Shown here: positions 31,040-39,436 of the stretch, one piece after another | Layout of the letters: every line of letters starts with the position of its first letter | How positions within the stretch are numbered: position 1 is the first letter of the stretch | Assembly (NCBI GenBank): GCA_019233975.1 | Contig: JAFALY010000003.1 | Span: 1 to 64,000 of the forward strand | DNA length: 64,000 nt | Source: Alphaproteobacteria bacterium | GTDB taxonomy: Bacteria; Pseudomonadota; Alphaproteobacteria; UBA9219 | Direction: 5' to 3' | Notes under the pieces: model-generated | Seen by the model: the letters and a program-made list of their open reading frames with translations, nothing else | Databases searched by the model: none | What the model was told of the DNA's origin: nothing | Position numbers and translations under genes: made by a program

Positions 31040-31896
31040 TGCCCGGCCCCGTCACTCTTACCGATTACCAAAAACAGAGCCATCAGAGGTTACGCGACGC
31101 TGGCATTGATAATCCCGTATTGGATACTACGCTCATCATCTGCCACACGCTCAACCTCACCCGTACAGCTTTACTGGACACTATTCAACGCATTCTAACG
31201 GACGCAGAGCTTGATACGTTGAACCGCCTGTTCGCACGCCGTTGCATGCATGAATCCGTATCACGTATCATCGGTGCACGTCCGTTCTGGACGTTACAGT
31301 TTGGTTTGAACGAAGCGACGCTGGAACCACGTCCGGATAGCGAAACACTGGTAGAAGTAACGGTCGCCAGCCTGCCCGACAAACAGGTGCCGTTCTCCAT
31401 ACTCGACCTTGGCACCGGTACGGGTTGTCTATTGTTGTCGCTGTTGTCTGAACTGCCGAACGCCCACGGCCTCGGCATCGACAAGGCGCCACGCGCCGCG
31501 GAGCAAGCAACCGCGAATGCAGCGCTCAATCATTTATCCGCCCGCGCGACTTTTCAAACCGGCGATTGGTTGCAAGGCATCACAGAACGTTTTGACATCA
31601 TCATCTCCAACCCGCCCTACATCGCGCGTGATGATATTCCGACCCTGATGCCGGAGGTGCGGGATTACGATCCCCGTCTGGCGCTCGATGGCGGGCCGGA
31701 TGGATTAGATATTTACCGCCACCTGATCCCGCAATTGCCGCAACACCTTAACAAGGGCGGGCTTGCGGTTTTTGAAGTCGGCGTGGGACAGGCTGAAGAT
31801 GTCGAAAAACTGATGCATAGCAATGGTTTTTGCGATGTATTAACGCACATGGACCTAAGCGGCATTGTGCGCTGCGTCATAGGATTTTTAGCCTGA
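31039..31896 (+). CDS. prmC: Release factor glutamine methyltransferase (HemK)
   Basis: ILDLGTGTGCLLLSLLSELP SAM motif, IISNPPYI (NPPY), translationally coupled to prfA. Confidence 0.95.
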   Translation: MPGPVTLTDYQKQSHQRLRDAGIDNPVLDTTLIICHTLNLTRTALLDTIQRILTDAELDTLNRLFARRCMHESVSRIIGARPFWTLQFGLNEATLEPRPDSETLVEVTVASLPDKQVPFSILDLGTGTGCLLLSLLSELPNAHGLGIDKAPRAAEQATANAALNHLSARATFQTGDWLQGITERFDIIISNPPYIARDDIPTLMPEVRDYDPRLALDGGPDGLDIYRHLIPQLPQHLNKGGLAVFEVGVGQAEDVEKLMHSNGFCDVLTHMDLSGIVRCVIGFLA

Positions 31897-31985
31897 CCGC
31901 ACCCTGAAAATAATTCAACGCTTGCCCAAAGCATTCGGCGTGATAGCGTTGCCTCATATTGGAAAATCTTTTTTTGGGTGTTTTT

Positions 31986-32216
31986 ATGTTGGGAAAAATT
32001 TCAGCCGCATCTGCGGGCAGTGGCCTGACGACTATGGCCATCACGGCATTCTATCTGTGTGGGCCAGGAACAACAGCCTCAATTGCAGTCTTGTTCAGCA
32101 ACGCATTCTTTTGCCTTGGCGCATTGGCTTTTCTGGTTGGTACAGTTGGCCTATTAATCCATCAAGGCAAGAACAGACTTGGGCCGGAAGGCTTTGTAGA
32201 CCATATGAAATTTTAG
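31986..32216 (+). CDS. Small two-TM hypothetical protein
   Basis: 76-aa ORF MLGKISAASAGSGLTTMAITAFYLCG...LGALAFLVGTVGLLIHQ; hydrophobic segments only. Confidence 0.4.
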   Translation: MLGKISAASAGSGLTTMAITAFYLCGPGTTASIAVLFSNAFFCLGALAFLVGTVGLLIHQGKNRLGPEGFVDHMKF

Positions 32217-32245
32217 ATATAGACTTGCGAAGATTCAGCATTTTT

Positions 32246-32293
32246 AACATTCAGATAAACGTTGTGGATGTTGACGTGTGACTCTTCGCCAAA
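32246..32293 (-). repeat. Diverged second copy of the 3' end of the patatin gene
   Basis: Minus-strand translation FGEESHVNIHNVYLNV aligns with the patatin C-terminus IGVESSVNIYNVYLNA; same orientation as the real gene end at about 32666-32713. Confidence 0.65.
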
Positions 32294-32389
32294 TAGATAG
32301 GCACACTTAATAGTGTATTTTTCTTGACCGGCGCATAAACACTAACTTACCTTTCAACTAGAATTATTCATCATACTTAGAGGTTATTT

Positions 32390-32660
32390 ATGAACAAATT
32401 TCTTTTAGGTGCACTTTTTGTATGCGACAGCAACAGGCTTGGCACTTGCAGTGTTTGTTAGCGGCGTCATGGGCCTCGGCACGGCCATTGCAGGATTAGG
32501 GATGCTTGCGACGGCGATTGCAGCGCATGGTACGCTTGCTTATGTACCAGCAGCAACTTGGGCACTGGCGGGAGGCACTGCAGTTGGAGGCGTCTTATCA
32601 TTCGCTACATGCGTAGCGTTTGCTGGCGTCGGCAACGGACACCCAAACTACGGCGGTTAG
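32390..32660 (+). pseudogene. Small Gly/Ala-rich membrane protein gene with an apparent 1-nt frameshift near its 5' end
   Basis: ATG at 32390 with upstream AGAGG gives MNKFLLGALFVCDSNR... ending early. The +1 frame carries a long hydrophobic continuation (YATATGLALAVFVSGVMGLGTAIAGLGMLATAIAAHG...NGHPNYGG*). Confidence 0.5.
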
Positions 32661-32662
32661 CA

Positions 32663-33697
32663 TCAAGCGTTAAGATAGACGTTGTAGATATTGACGCTCG
32701 ACTCCACGCCTATTTTTGACCAGTTGGATTTCAGCCAAGCATCCGCCGCCACGCGGCCGACACTGCGCAAATGCAACAAAAAATCCATTTGAATGTTGTA
32801 TTTACTGGCCGCACCCAGCGTACGGATTTCATCATCTGCCTCCACCACATGCATATTCATGCGTTTCAGGCGATGCGTTTCCGGATTTTTCAAATGATCT
32901 TCATCAATCAGCCTCTGCACAAACGAAATCGCGCGCATTTCAGCGACCAATGAGGCGTTAAACGTAATTTCGTTCAGCCGGTTCAAGATATCGGCGGCGG
33001 ATTCCGGCACGCCTCGACGCACCAGCGGGTTGATTTGCACCACCATGATATCGGGGCTTTCGCAGTTATAAATCAACGGAAACAAGGCCGGATTGCCGAC
33101 ATAACCGCCATCCCAATAAGGCGCGCCCTGTATAGTCACAGCCTGAAAGGCAAAAGGCAGGCAGGCAGACGCCATCAGAACATCCACCGTCAGTTCTTTC
33201 TTCTCAAAAATACGCGCGTGCCCGGTTTCCACATTGGTGGCGGATACAAAAAACTTGGTTGTTGTGTTGGCTTTGATTGCGTCAACGTCAATCATATCCG
33301 TAACGAGGTCACGCAACGGGTTAAGATTAAAAGGGTTTGTCTGATAGGGTGAAAACATCCGCTGCATGACATCCGTCATGGCGGTGAACGGCGAGTTGTC
33401 GATGTTCCAGTTACCCACCATCTGGTCAAACAGGCTGCGTTTCGGCAATTCAAACGAAGCAATGCCGCCGACGCCGCGCCAGTATTCTTCCAAAGCCTTT
33501 TTTGCACCCGCAGCGCCACCGTGCGTATAGCCCTGCAACATGGCCGCACCATTCATGGCACCCGCTGATGTGCCACTGATACCCTCTATCTTCAGGCGAT
33601 CATCTTCTTCCAGCAAGCGGTCGAGCACGCCCCAGGTGAACGCGCCGTGCGCGCCGCCGCCCTGTAACGCCAGATTGATGGTTTTGATATCAGCCAT
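32663..33697 (-). CDS. Patatin-like phospholipase
   Basis: LALQGGGAHGAFTWGVLDRLLEE oxyanion loop, GISGTSAGAMNGA (GxSxG nucleophile), DGGYVGNPALFPLI (catalytic DGG). Confidence 0.93.
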   Translation of the reverse strand: MADIKTINLALQGGGAHGAFTWGVLDRLLEEDDRLKIEGISGTSAGAMNGAAMLQGYTHGGAAGAKKALEEYWRGVGGIASFELPKRSLFDQMVGNWNIDNSPFTAMTDVMQRMFSPYQTNPFNLNPLRDLVTDMIDVDAIKANTTTKFFVSATNVETGHARIFEKKELTVDVLMASACLPFAFQAVTIQGAPYWDGGYVGNPALFPLIYNCESPDIMVVQINPLVRRGVPESAADILNRLNEITFNASLVAEMRAISFVQRLIDEDHLKNPETHRLKRMNMHVVEADDEIRTLGAASKYNIQMDFLLHLRSVGRVAADAWLKSNWSKIGVESSVNIYNVYLNA

Positions 33698-33737
33698 ACC
33701 GCGAAGCTAGTATAACTTCGCGGACTTGGAAAGTGTG

Positions 33738-34400
33738 CTATGCCTTCAAGCTGGTGGTTTTCGGCTGCACCCGCCTTGCCTGTTGCATGGCCTCGGTAGC
33801 TGCATGGGCTGCCTGATCGGCTAAATACGCACTACCCGCATCCGCCACGCCAGGATCGCCTTCATTTCTGATGATGATCGTCTTGCCGTCCTTCAGCGTA
33901 CCGACATCAACGGATTCTGTAGCCCCGACCTGCCTGCCTTTTGCATCATAAGCTGTGGCCTCGCCATGCGCGGCTGTTATTGTGGAGTCAGATTCGGCAA
34001 TGCCAAAACCGGCCTTCAGAACTGCATGGCCACCTGACGGTGTCGCTGGTAACACTTTCGCCATCGCAATTTCATTGGACATTGCACCTTCTGCAGACGC
34101 AATGACCGACTCTTCTTTCCCTTCTTTAAAGCCGCCTTTGTGCCTGATATCAAAAGTATGCCCCTGCCTGTCTTCACCGACATATTCGACGTTACCCTTG
34201 CCATCATCAAACTTATAAGCCTCCCCAGCGTGCAACTGGCCTGCTTTGACTGTACCTGCCGTCAGGCCGTTGGGGGCGTCTTTTACCTTGACGCCATCCA
34301 AATCTATATGCAGCGCCTTTTCCATGCCATGAAGAACATCTTTATTGATACGTGTGACGCCTATCACTTCGTTTTCTAAATTTATTTGCCTCCCAGACAT
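33738..34400 (-). CDS. Uncharacterised soluble protein, similar to its neighbour 34437..35171
   Basis: 220-aa ORF with Met start; no signal peptide; contains LHAGEAYKFDDGKGNVEYVGEDRQGHTF. Confidence 0.6.
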   Translation of the reverse strand: MSGRQINLENEVIGVTRINKDVLHGMEKALHIDLDGVKVKDAPNGLTAGTVKAGQLHAGEAYKFDDGKGNVEYVGEDRQGHTFDIRHKGGFKEGKEESVIASAEGAMSNEIAMAKVLPATPSGGHAVLKAGFGIAESDSTITAAHGEATAYDAKGRQVGATESVDVGTLKDGKTIIIRNEGDPGVADAGSAYLADQAAHAATEAMQQARRVQPKTTSLKA

Positions 34401-34436
34401 TGCAAGCTCTCCGTCAAAAGTGGTGTGCCCATTGCA

Positions 34437-35171
34437 TTACGGTAAATAGCTACCGATCAGGCCTTTGCGCAATTGCTCGCTATGGCTCGCGGCATAATCG
34501 GTCAGAATCTTATCGCCCGTGCCGCTTTGGCGTCCGCCCTGTTGTACTTTCTTACCATCAATACCTATGGCGTCGCTAACGCTGTAGGATGCGCTTTGTC
34601 CACCACCTTCGATTGTATAGCTGGCGGATTCTTGCAATGTAAGGTCACCGGCATCCATCGAGCCTTGCCCCATTGTGCGCAATGACGCGCGCGTCGTGTA
34701 TTGGAATTTTTCTTGCGTAACTATCGTCTGTTTCAGACCATCACCGCTCGTCACACTAACCTTGGTATCAAGCTCAGGTACACCGTCGGCCTGTGTCTTT
34801 TCTTCCACGCTCACTGAAAATGTGGCGCCTTCATCTGTTTTGCCTGCCTCATACACATTACCATTCTTTGCATGGTAAACGACTTCCTCGCCACGCTTTA
34901 AATGTTGGCTAGCCGTGTCAAACTCCGCCTTTGAGTTTACCTCATGTACCGCAAGGCTTCCTTCATCCAGGCCAAGCTCCTGCAAATTTTGTTGGGCCAC
35001 TATTTTTTGCAACTGCCCAATCTGACCTGTAGTCAGAAGATCTGTTGCATCCTTCACAACTTCGCTCAGCGGAGCCGTTTCTCCTGTTGGACTGACGACC
35101 AGTTTGACAGGCGCCGCGTCTGTGGCAGCGGCGGGCGGTGATTGTTGTGCCCGATCATCTTGCATGCCCAT
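34437..35171 (-). CDS. Uncharacterised soluble protein, similar to its neighbour 33738..34400
   Basis: 244-aa ORF with Met start; contains LKRGEEVVYHAKNGNVYEAGKTDEGATF. Confidence 0.6.
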   Translation of the reverse strand: MGMQDDRAQQSPPAAATDAAPVKLVVSPTGETAPLSEVVKDATDLLTTGQIGQLQKIVAQQNLQELGLDEGSLAVHEVNSKAEFDTASQHLKRGEEVVYHAKNGNVYEAGKTDEGATFSVSVEEKTQADGVPELDTKVSVTSGDGLKQTIVTQEKFQYTTRASLRTMGQGSMDAGDLTLQESASYTIEGGGQSASYSVSDAIGIDGKKVQQGGRQSGTGDKILTDYAASHSEQLRKGLIGSYLP

Positions 35172-35234
35172 ATAATTTCCCCGTGCAAATCGCGTTCTGA
35201 ATATTGGTTGTTTTTACCACGTACGAGCATGCAA

Positions 35235-35393
35235 TTATTTGCCCAAGATTCCGTTAATTACGCCTTCCACCCTTTGTGACTGGTTTTTTACATGCGTCAG
35301 CCAGTAAAAACAGCTGCGCACACAAAAGAACAAAAAGAGAACAATAATAGCGTATGTTCCTATTTTGTTTTTACTTAATTGCATGGTTTTCAT
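35235..35393 (-). CDS. Small single-TM protein (49-52 aa), absent from the ORF track
   Basis: Minus-strand (MKT)MQLSKNKIGTYAIIVLFLFFCVRSCFYWLTHVKNQSQRVEGVINGILGK*; Met codons at 35393 or 35384, stop at 35235-35237. Confidence 0.45.
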   Translation of the reverse strand: MKTMQLSKNKIGTYAIIVLFLFFCVRSCFYWLTHVKNQSQRVEGVINGILGK

Positions 35394-35466
35394 TTCTAAG
35401 TCGAAATAATAGTTAATTGATTTTGTTCAATTTTCACTAAAAATTTACTGTATTTAGACTTGACCA

Positions 35467-35510
35467 CCCATGTCATCCCATGATATCCCATACATACCCA
35501 AGCAAGCCCA
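35467..35510 (-). promoter_or_regulatory. Probable MraZ operator: five TGGG boxes at 10-bp period
   Basis: CCCA at 35467, 35477, 35487, 35497 and 35507 on the plus strand (TGGG-N6 repeats on the minus strand), about 90 bp upstream of mraZ. Confidence 0.8.
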
Positions 35511-35599
35511 ATTTTAACCATAGGGGCCCGTTTGCCTCCCCTACCGACCCAATGGCATCACCGATTTAAGATCAACATACTGTTTTAATTGAGGTTTTT

Positions 35600-36079
35600 A
35601 TGCCCATTTTCCTGTCCAGTTTTGTCAACAAGATTGACAAGAAGGGGCGGGTGTCGGTGCCGGCGACTTTCAGGGCCGCTTTGGGCCCCGATGCCCAGGG
35701 TATTGTCGTGTTCCGTTCCCTGCATCATGATGCGCTGGATGGTTGTTCTATCGCGCATCTGGAATTGCTGAGCCGCAGCCTGGAACAACAGGATCTCCCT
35801 GCCGATGTTTTTGAACTCATTGAAACGACTATCTTTGGCGGATCGGTTCAATTGCCGTTTGATGGCGAAGGTCGCATCAGCCTGCCGCCACATCTAGCCT
35901 CCACCGTCGGCATTGCGGACGAAGTCGCGTTTGTGGGCCGTCGTAAAACCTTCCAACTGTGGAACCCTGCCAAACTGGCCGCGCATGACGCCGCCGCACG
36001 CACAGCCGCCCGCGCCAAGGATATATCGCTGAGCCAGATCATCGCCGCCGCCAGCAAATTCGATATCGGGGGCGTGTGA
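35600..36079 (+). CDS. mraZ: Transcriptional regulator MraZ
   Basis: [22 protein letters not shown] and [35 protein letters not shown] (two SpoVT/AbrB-like repeats); first gene of the dcw cluster. Confidence 0.95.
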   Translation: MPIFLSSFVNKIDKKGRVSVPATFRAALGPDAQGIVVFRSLHHDALDGCSIAHLELLSRSLEQQDLPADVFELIETTIFGGSVQLPFDGEGRISLPPHLASTVGIADEVAFVGRRKTFQLWNPAKLAAHDAAARTAARAKDISLSQIIAAASKFDIGGV

Positions 36080-37050
36080 CCATGACCAGTGTGGGCCTCC
36101 ATCATATTTCTGTTTTGCTGCGCGAAGCGGTTGAAGGTTTGGCCCCGCGTCATGATGGTATCTACATCGACGGCACGTTCGGGCGCGGCGGTTACGCGCG
36201 TGCCTTGCTGGAAGCCGGTGTTGCGCACGTGTTTGGCATTGACCGCGATCCCGAAGCCGTCAGGGCGGGGGCTGCCCTGACCCGTGATTTTCCCTGCCGC
36301 TTTACGATGTTGCAGGGACCATTTGGCGTTATGGATATTCTGCTGGCCGGCACCGATGTCGCCATGGTGGATGGCGTAACACTCGACCTCGGCGTGTCAT
36401 CACCGCAACTGGATGATGCTTCGCGCGGGTTTTCGTTTATGGCAGACGGCCCGCTGGATATGCGCATGAGCCAAAGCGGTCCGACCGCTGCTGAAATCGT
36501 CAACACCATGGATGAGCGCGAATTGGCGGATATCATCTATCTGTACGGCGAAGAACGCCATTCCCGCCGTGTGGCGCACCGTATCGTCGCTGCCCGCGCC
36601 GATGCGCCCATCACGCGCACGACCCAACTGGCTGAGATTATCCGCGCTGCCGTGCCGCGTAGCGGTGACGGCATTGATCCCGCTACCCGCACGTTCCAGG
36701 CATTGCGTATCCATGTGAATGACGAAATGGGCGAATTGCACCGCGGTCTGCGTGCGGCGGAGCGTTTGCTGAAACCCAAAGGCCGTCTGTCTGTTGTTTC
36801 CTTCCATTCATTGGAAGACCGGGTCGTAAAACAGTTCATGCAGCGCCGCAGCGCGTTGAACGCCAACCCCTCGCGCCATGTTCCTGCGAATGATGATACG
36901 CCGGAGCCCAGCTTTACCTTGGTTACCCGCAAACCCGTCACGCCCGGCGATGACGAATGCGCCCGCAACCCCCGCGCCCGTTCGGCCAAATTACGCGTGG
37001 CCGAACGCACGCATGCCCAGCCCTTTCCCGTCAAGGAGAATGCCGCATGA
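36076..37050 (+). CDS. rsmH: 16S rRNA m4C1402 methyltransferase
   Basis: [80 protein letters not shown]. Confidence 0.97.
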   Translation: MTMTSVGLHHISVLLREAVEGLAPRHDGIYIDGTFGRGGYARALLEAGVAHVFGIDRDPEAVRAGAALTRDFPCRFTMLQGPFGVMDILLAGTDVAMVDGVTLDLGVSSPQLDDASRGFSFMADGPLDMRMSQSGPTAAEIVNTMDERELADIIYLYGEERHSRRVAHRIVAARADAPITRTTQLAEIIRAAVPRSGDGIDPATRTFQALRIHVNDEMGELHRGLRAAERLLKPKGRLSVVSFHSLEDRVVKQFMQRRSALNANPSRHVPANDDTPEPSFTLVTRKPVTPGDDECARNPRARSAKLRVAERTHAQPFPVKENAA

Positions 37051-37622
37051 TCCGCACGACGTCCGCCCTGCTTTGGTTCGGCCTGATTATCGCCGCCAGC
37101 GTTGGCCTATATCGCACCAGCGATCATGTTCAGGAACTGGACCGTCACCTGCGCAGCGTCAATGCCGAAATTGACGCCGAACAGGAAAGTATCCATGTGT
37201 TAAATGCTGAATGGTCCTACCTGACCAATCCGGCGCGCATCGAAGGTCTGGCCAAACGGCATTTGGCCCTGCGCCCGTCGACTACCACACAGATTGCCTC
37301 TATCGATCATCTGCTCGACACACTGCCTACACGCAGTGACGCCTTGGCCCATGTTGCCGTGAACAGCACACCCATCGCCAACGTCACGGCCCCGTTGCCG
37401 CCCGCCCCGCACATAACGCCGACCAAGGTTGTCGAGTTGCAACGCGAATCGGTTGAGCATGAACAGCCACAGAAAAGCTTGAAAACAGCCTCTGCCCTCA
37501 AGCTTGCGGTGGCCGACAACGCTCCCTATGGTAGCCACATGAACATGCAACGCACAGCCAGCGCAGCCCCCACACCCGACACCATCGGCGCCCTGCTTGA
37601 CCGCCTGGACAGCAATCAATGA
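37047..37622 (+). CDS. ftsL: Cell division protein FtsL
   Basis: Single N-terminal TM plus coiled coil ([43 protein letters not shown]); between rsmH and ftsI. Confidence 0.88.
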   Translation: MIRTTSALLWFGLIIAASVGLYRTSDHVQELDRHLRSVNAEIDAEQESIHVLNAEWSYLTNPARIEGLAKRHLALRPSTTTQIASIDHLLDTLPTRSDALAHVAVNSTPIANVTAPLPPAPHITPTKVVELQRESVEHEQPQKSLKTASALKLAVADNAPYGSHMNMQRTASAAPTPDTIGALLDRLDSNQ

Positions 37623-39436
37623 AACCATGGCGCAAATCCAAGCGCCAGAATAACACCCGGCAACCCAATTTGCCGGGCGTGTTTGCCGCACCTGCGGCGC
37701 AATCACGTCGCCTTGCGACACCGCATGATCTGGCACTGGGTGTCGCCCGTGGACGTCTGGCCACGGCGGTTGCCCTGTTCGCGTTGGCCTTTACCATCAT
37801 TTCGGGCCGCGTCGGTTTCTTGACCCTGTTTAGCGAGCCCGGCGATAGCACTTCACAGCATGCACAGATTACCGACCGCACCACAGGCCGCGTTGATATT
37901 ACAGACCGCAATGGTACGGTGCTGGCGACATCGCTACCCACTATTTCACTATGCGCCGACGCGCGGAAAATTCTGGATGCGGATGAAGCCGAGCGGCAGT
38001 TGATGAAGGCGCTGCCTGAGCTTGATGAAAAACGTCTGAGCAACGACCTGCGCAACGGCAAACATTGCGCGATGATCAAACGCCACCTAACGCCCAAGCA
38101 ATATTACGAGGTCAACAGTCTGGGCATCGCCGGCCTGGAGTTTCAACCGGATGAGCGCCGCATTTACCCTGCTGGCAATATCACAGCGCATGTCGTCGGT
38201 TACACGGATATTGATAACAACGGTCTGGCTGGCGTTGAGAAGTCGATGGACAGCCAGTTGGAAGAAGGCACCAAACCACTGGCGCTTTCCATCGACCTGC
38301 GCCTGCAATCGATTATGCACAGCGAGTTAAGCGCCGCCGTTGACAATTTTCACGCGCTTGGCGGGGCTGGCATGATTATGGATGTCCGCACGGGTGAAGT
38401 GCTGGCGATGGTCTCCCTACCCGACTTTGACCCGCAACGCCCCGGCACGGCGTCGGATGATGCCCGCTTCAATCGCGATACGCTGGGCGTTTATGAAATG
38501 GGCTCAACCTTCAAAATATTCAACACGGCCATGGCGCTCGACTCCGGGTTGATCCATGTCGGCGATTCATTTGATACCGCGCACCCTATTCAGGTCGGCC
38601 ATCAATTCATCAAGGATTATCACCCCGAAAACCGCTGGTTGAATGTTGCCGAAATCTTTACGCACTCATCCAATATCGGCGCCGCACATATGGCACAACG
38701 CATGGGGCCAGCACGGCAACGCGCGTTTCTGGGGCGTTTGGGATTGACTGAAAAGGCGCAGATTGAATTACCCGAAGTTGGCGCGCCGCTGGTGCCGAAC
38801 GCGCGCGACTGGGGCGAGCCCACAACCATGACCGTATCCTTTGGCCACGGTATCGCCGTCAATGCCGTGCAGGTTGTAAGCGCCGTCGCCGCGATTGTGA
38901 ATGACGGGCAACCCGTACATCCCACCTTGTTGAAAAAGGATAGTGTGCCCGAAGCCAACCCGAACCCGGTCATCAGCGCGCGCACATCCAGCCTGATGCG
39001 CGGCCTGATGCGCCTTGTCGTCACACGCGGTACCGCCAAGGCCGCCGAGGTCAATGGCTACTTGATTGGCGGCAAAACCGGCACGGCGGACAAACTTTCT
39101 TCCAACCATAAGTATGACGAACATGCGCGCCTGTCGTCTTTCATCGGCGCCTTTCCTTTGAACGCGCCGCGCTATGTTGTTTTCGCCCTTCTGGATGACC
39201 CGAAAGGCACGACCAAAACCTATGGCTTCGCAACCGGCGGATGGACCGCCGCGCCTGTTGTCAGCCATGTCGTATCCCAAATGGGGCCGTTGATGAATAT
39301 GCCGCCGCTGGACCGCGAAATGCAGGCCGAAGCTGAAAAGCAGGTTCTGCGCCCGCTGGGCCCACAAATTGTCGACGGCATGCCGATCGAGGAAGGATCC
39401 AACTATGCAGCTGTCGAGTCTGATAGCGTCCAATGA
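37619..39436 (+). CDS. ftsI: Peptidoglycan D,D-transpeptidase FtsI (PBP3)
   Basis: ITDRNGTVLATS, YEMGSTFKIFNTAMAL (SxxK), SSN, GGKTGTADK (KTG). Confidence 0.96.
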   Translation: MKPWRKSKRQNNTRQPNLPGVFAAPAAQSRRLATPHDLALGVARGRLATAVALFALAFTIISGRVGFLTLFSEPGDSTSQHAQITDRTTGRVDITDRNGTVLATSLPTISLCADARKILDADEAERQLMKALPELDEKRLSNDLRNGKHCAMIKRHLTPKQYYEVNSLGIAGLEFQPDERRIYPAGNITAHVVGYTDIDNNGLAGVEKSMDSQLEEGTKPLALSIDLRLQSIMHSELSAAVDNFHALGGAGMIMDVRTGEVLAMVSLPDFDPQRPGTASDDARFNRDTLGVYEMGSTFKIFNTAMALDSGLIHVGDSFDTAHPIQVGHQFIKDYHPENRWLNVAEIFTHSSNIGAAHMAQRMGPARQRAFLGRLGLTEKAQIELPEVGAPLVPNARDWGEPTTMTVSFGHGIAVNAVQVVSAVAAIVNDGQPVHPTLLKKDSVPEANPNPVISARTSSLMRGLMRLVVTRGTAKAAEVNGYLIGGKTGTADKLSSNHKYDEHARLSSFIGAFPLNAPRYVVFALLDDPKGTTKTYGFATGGWTAAPVVSHVVSQMGPLMNMPPLDREMQAEAEKQVLRPLGPQIVDGMPIEEGSNYAAVESDSVQ

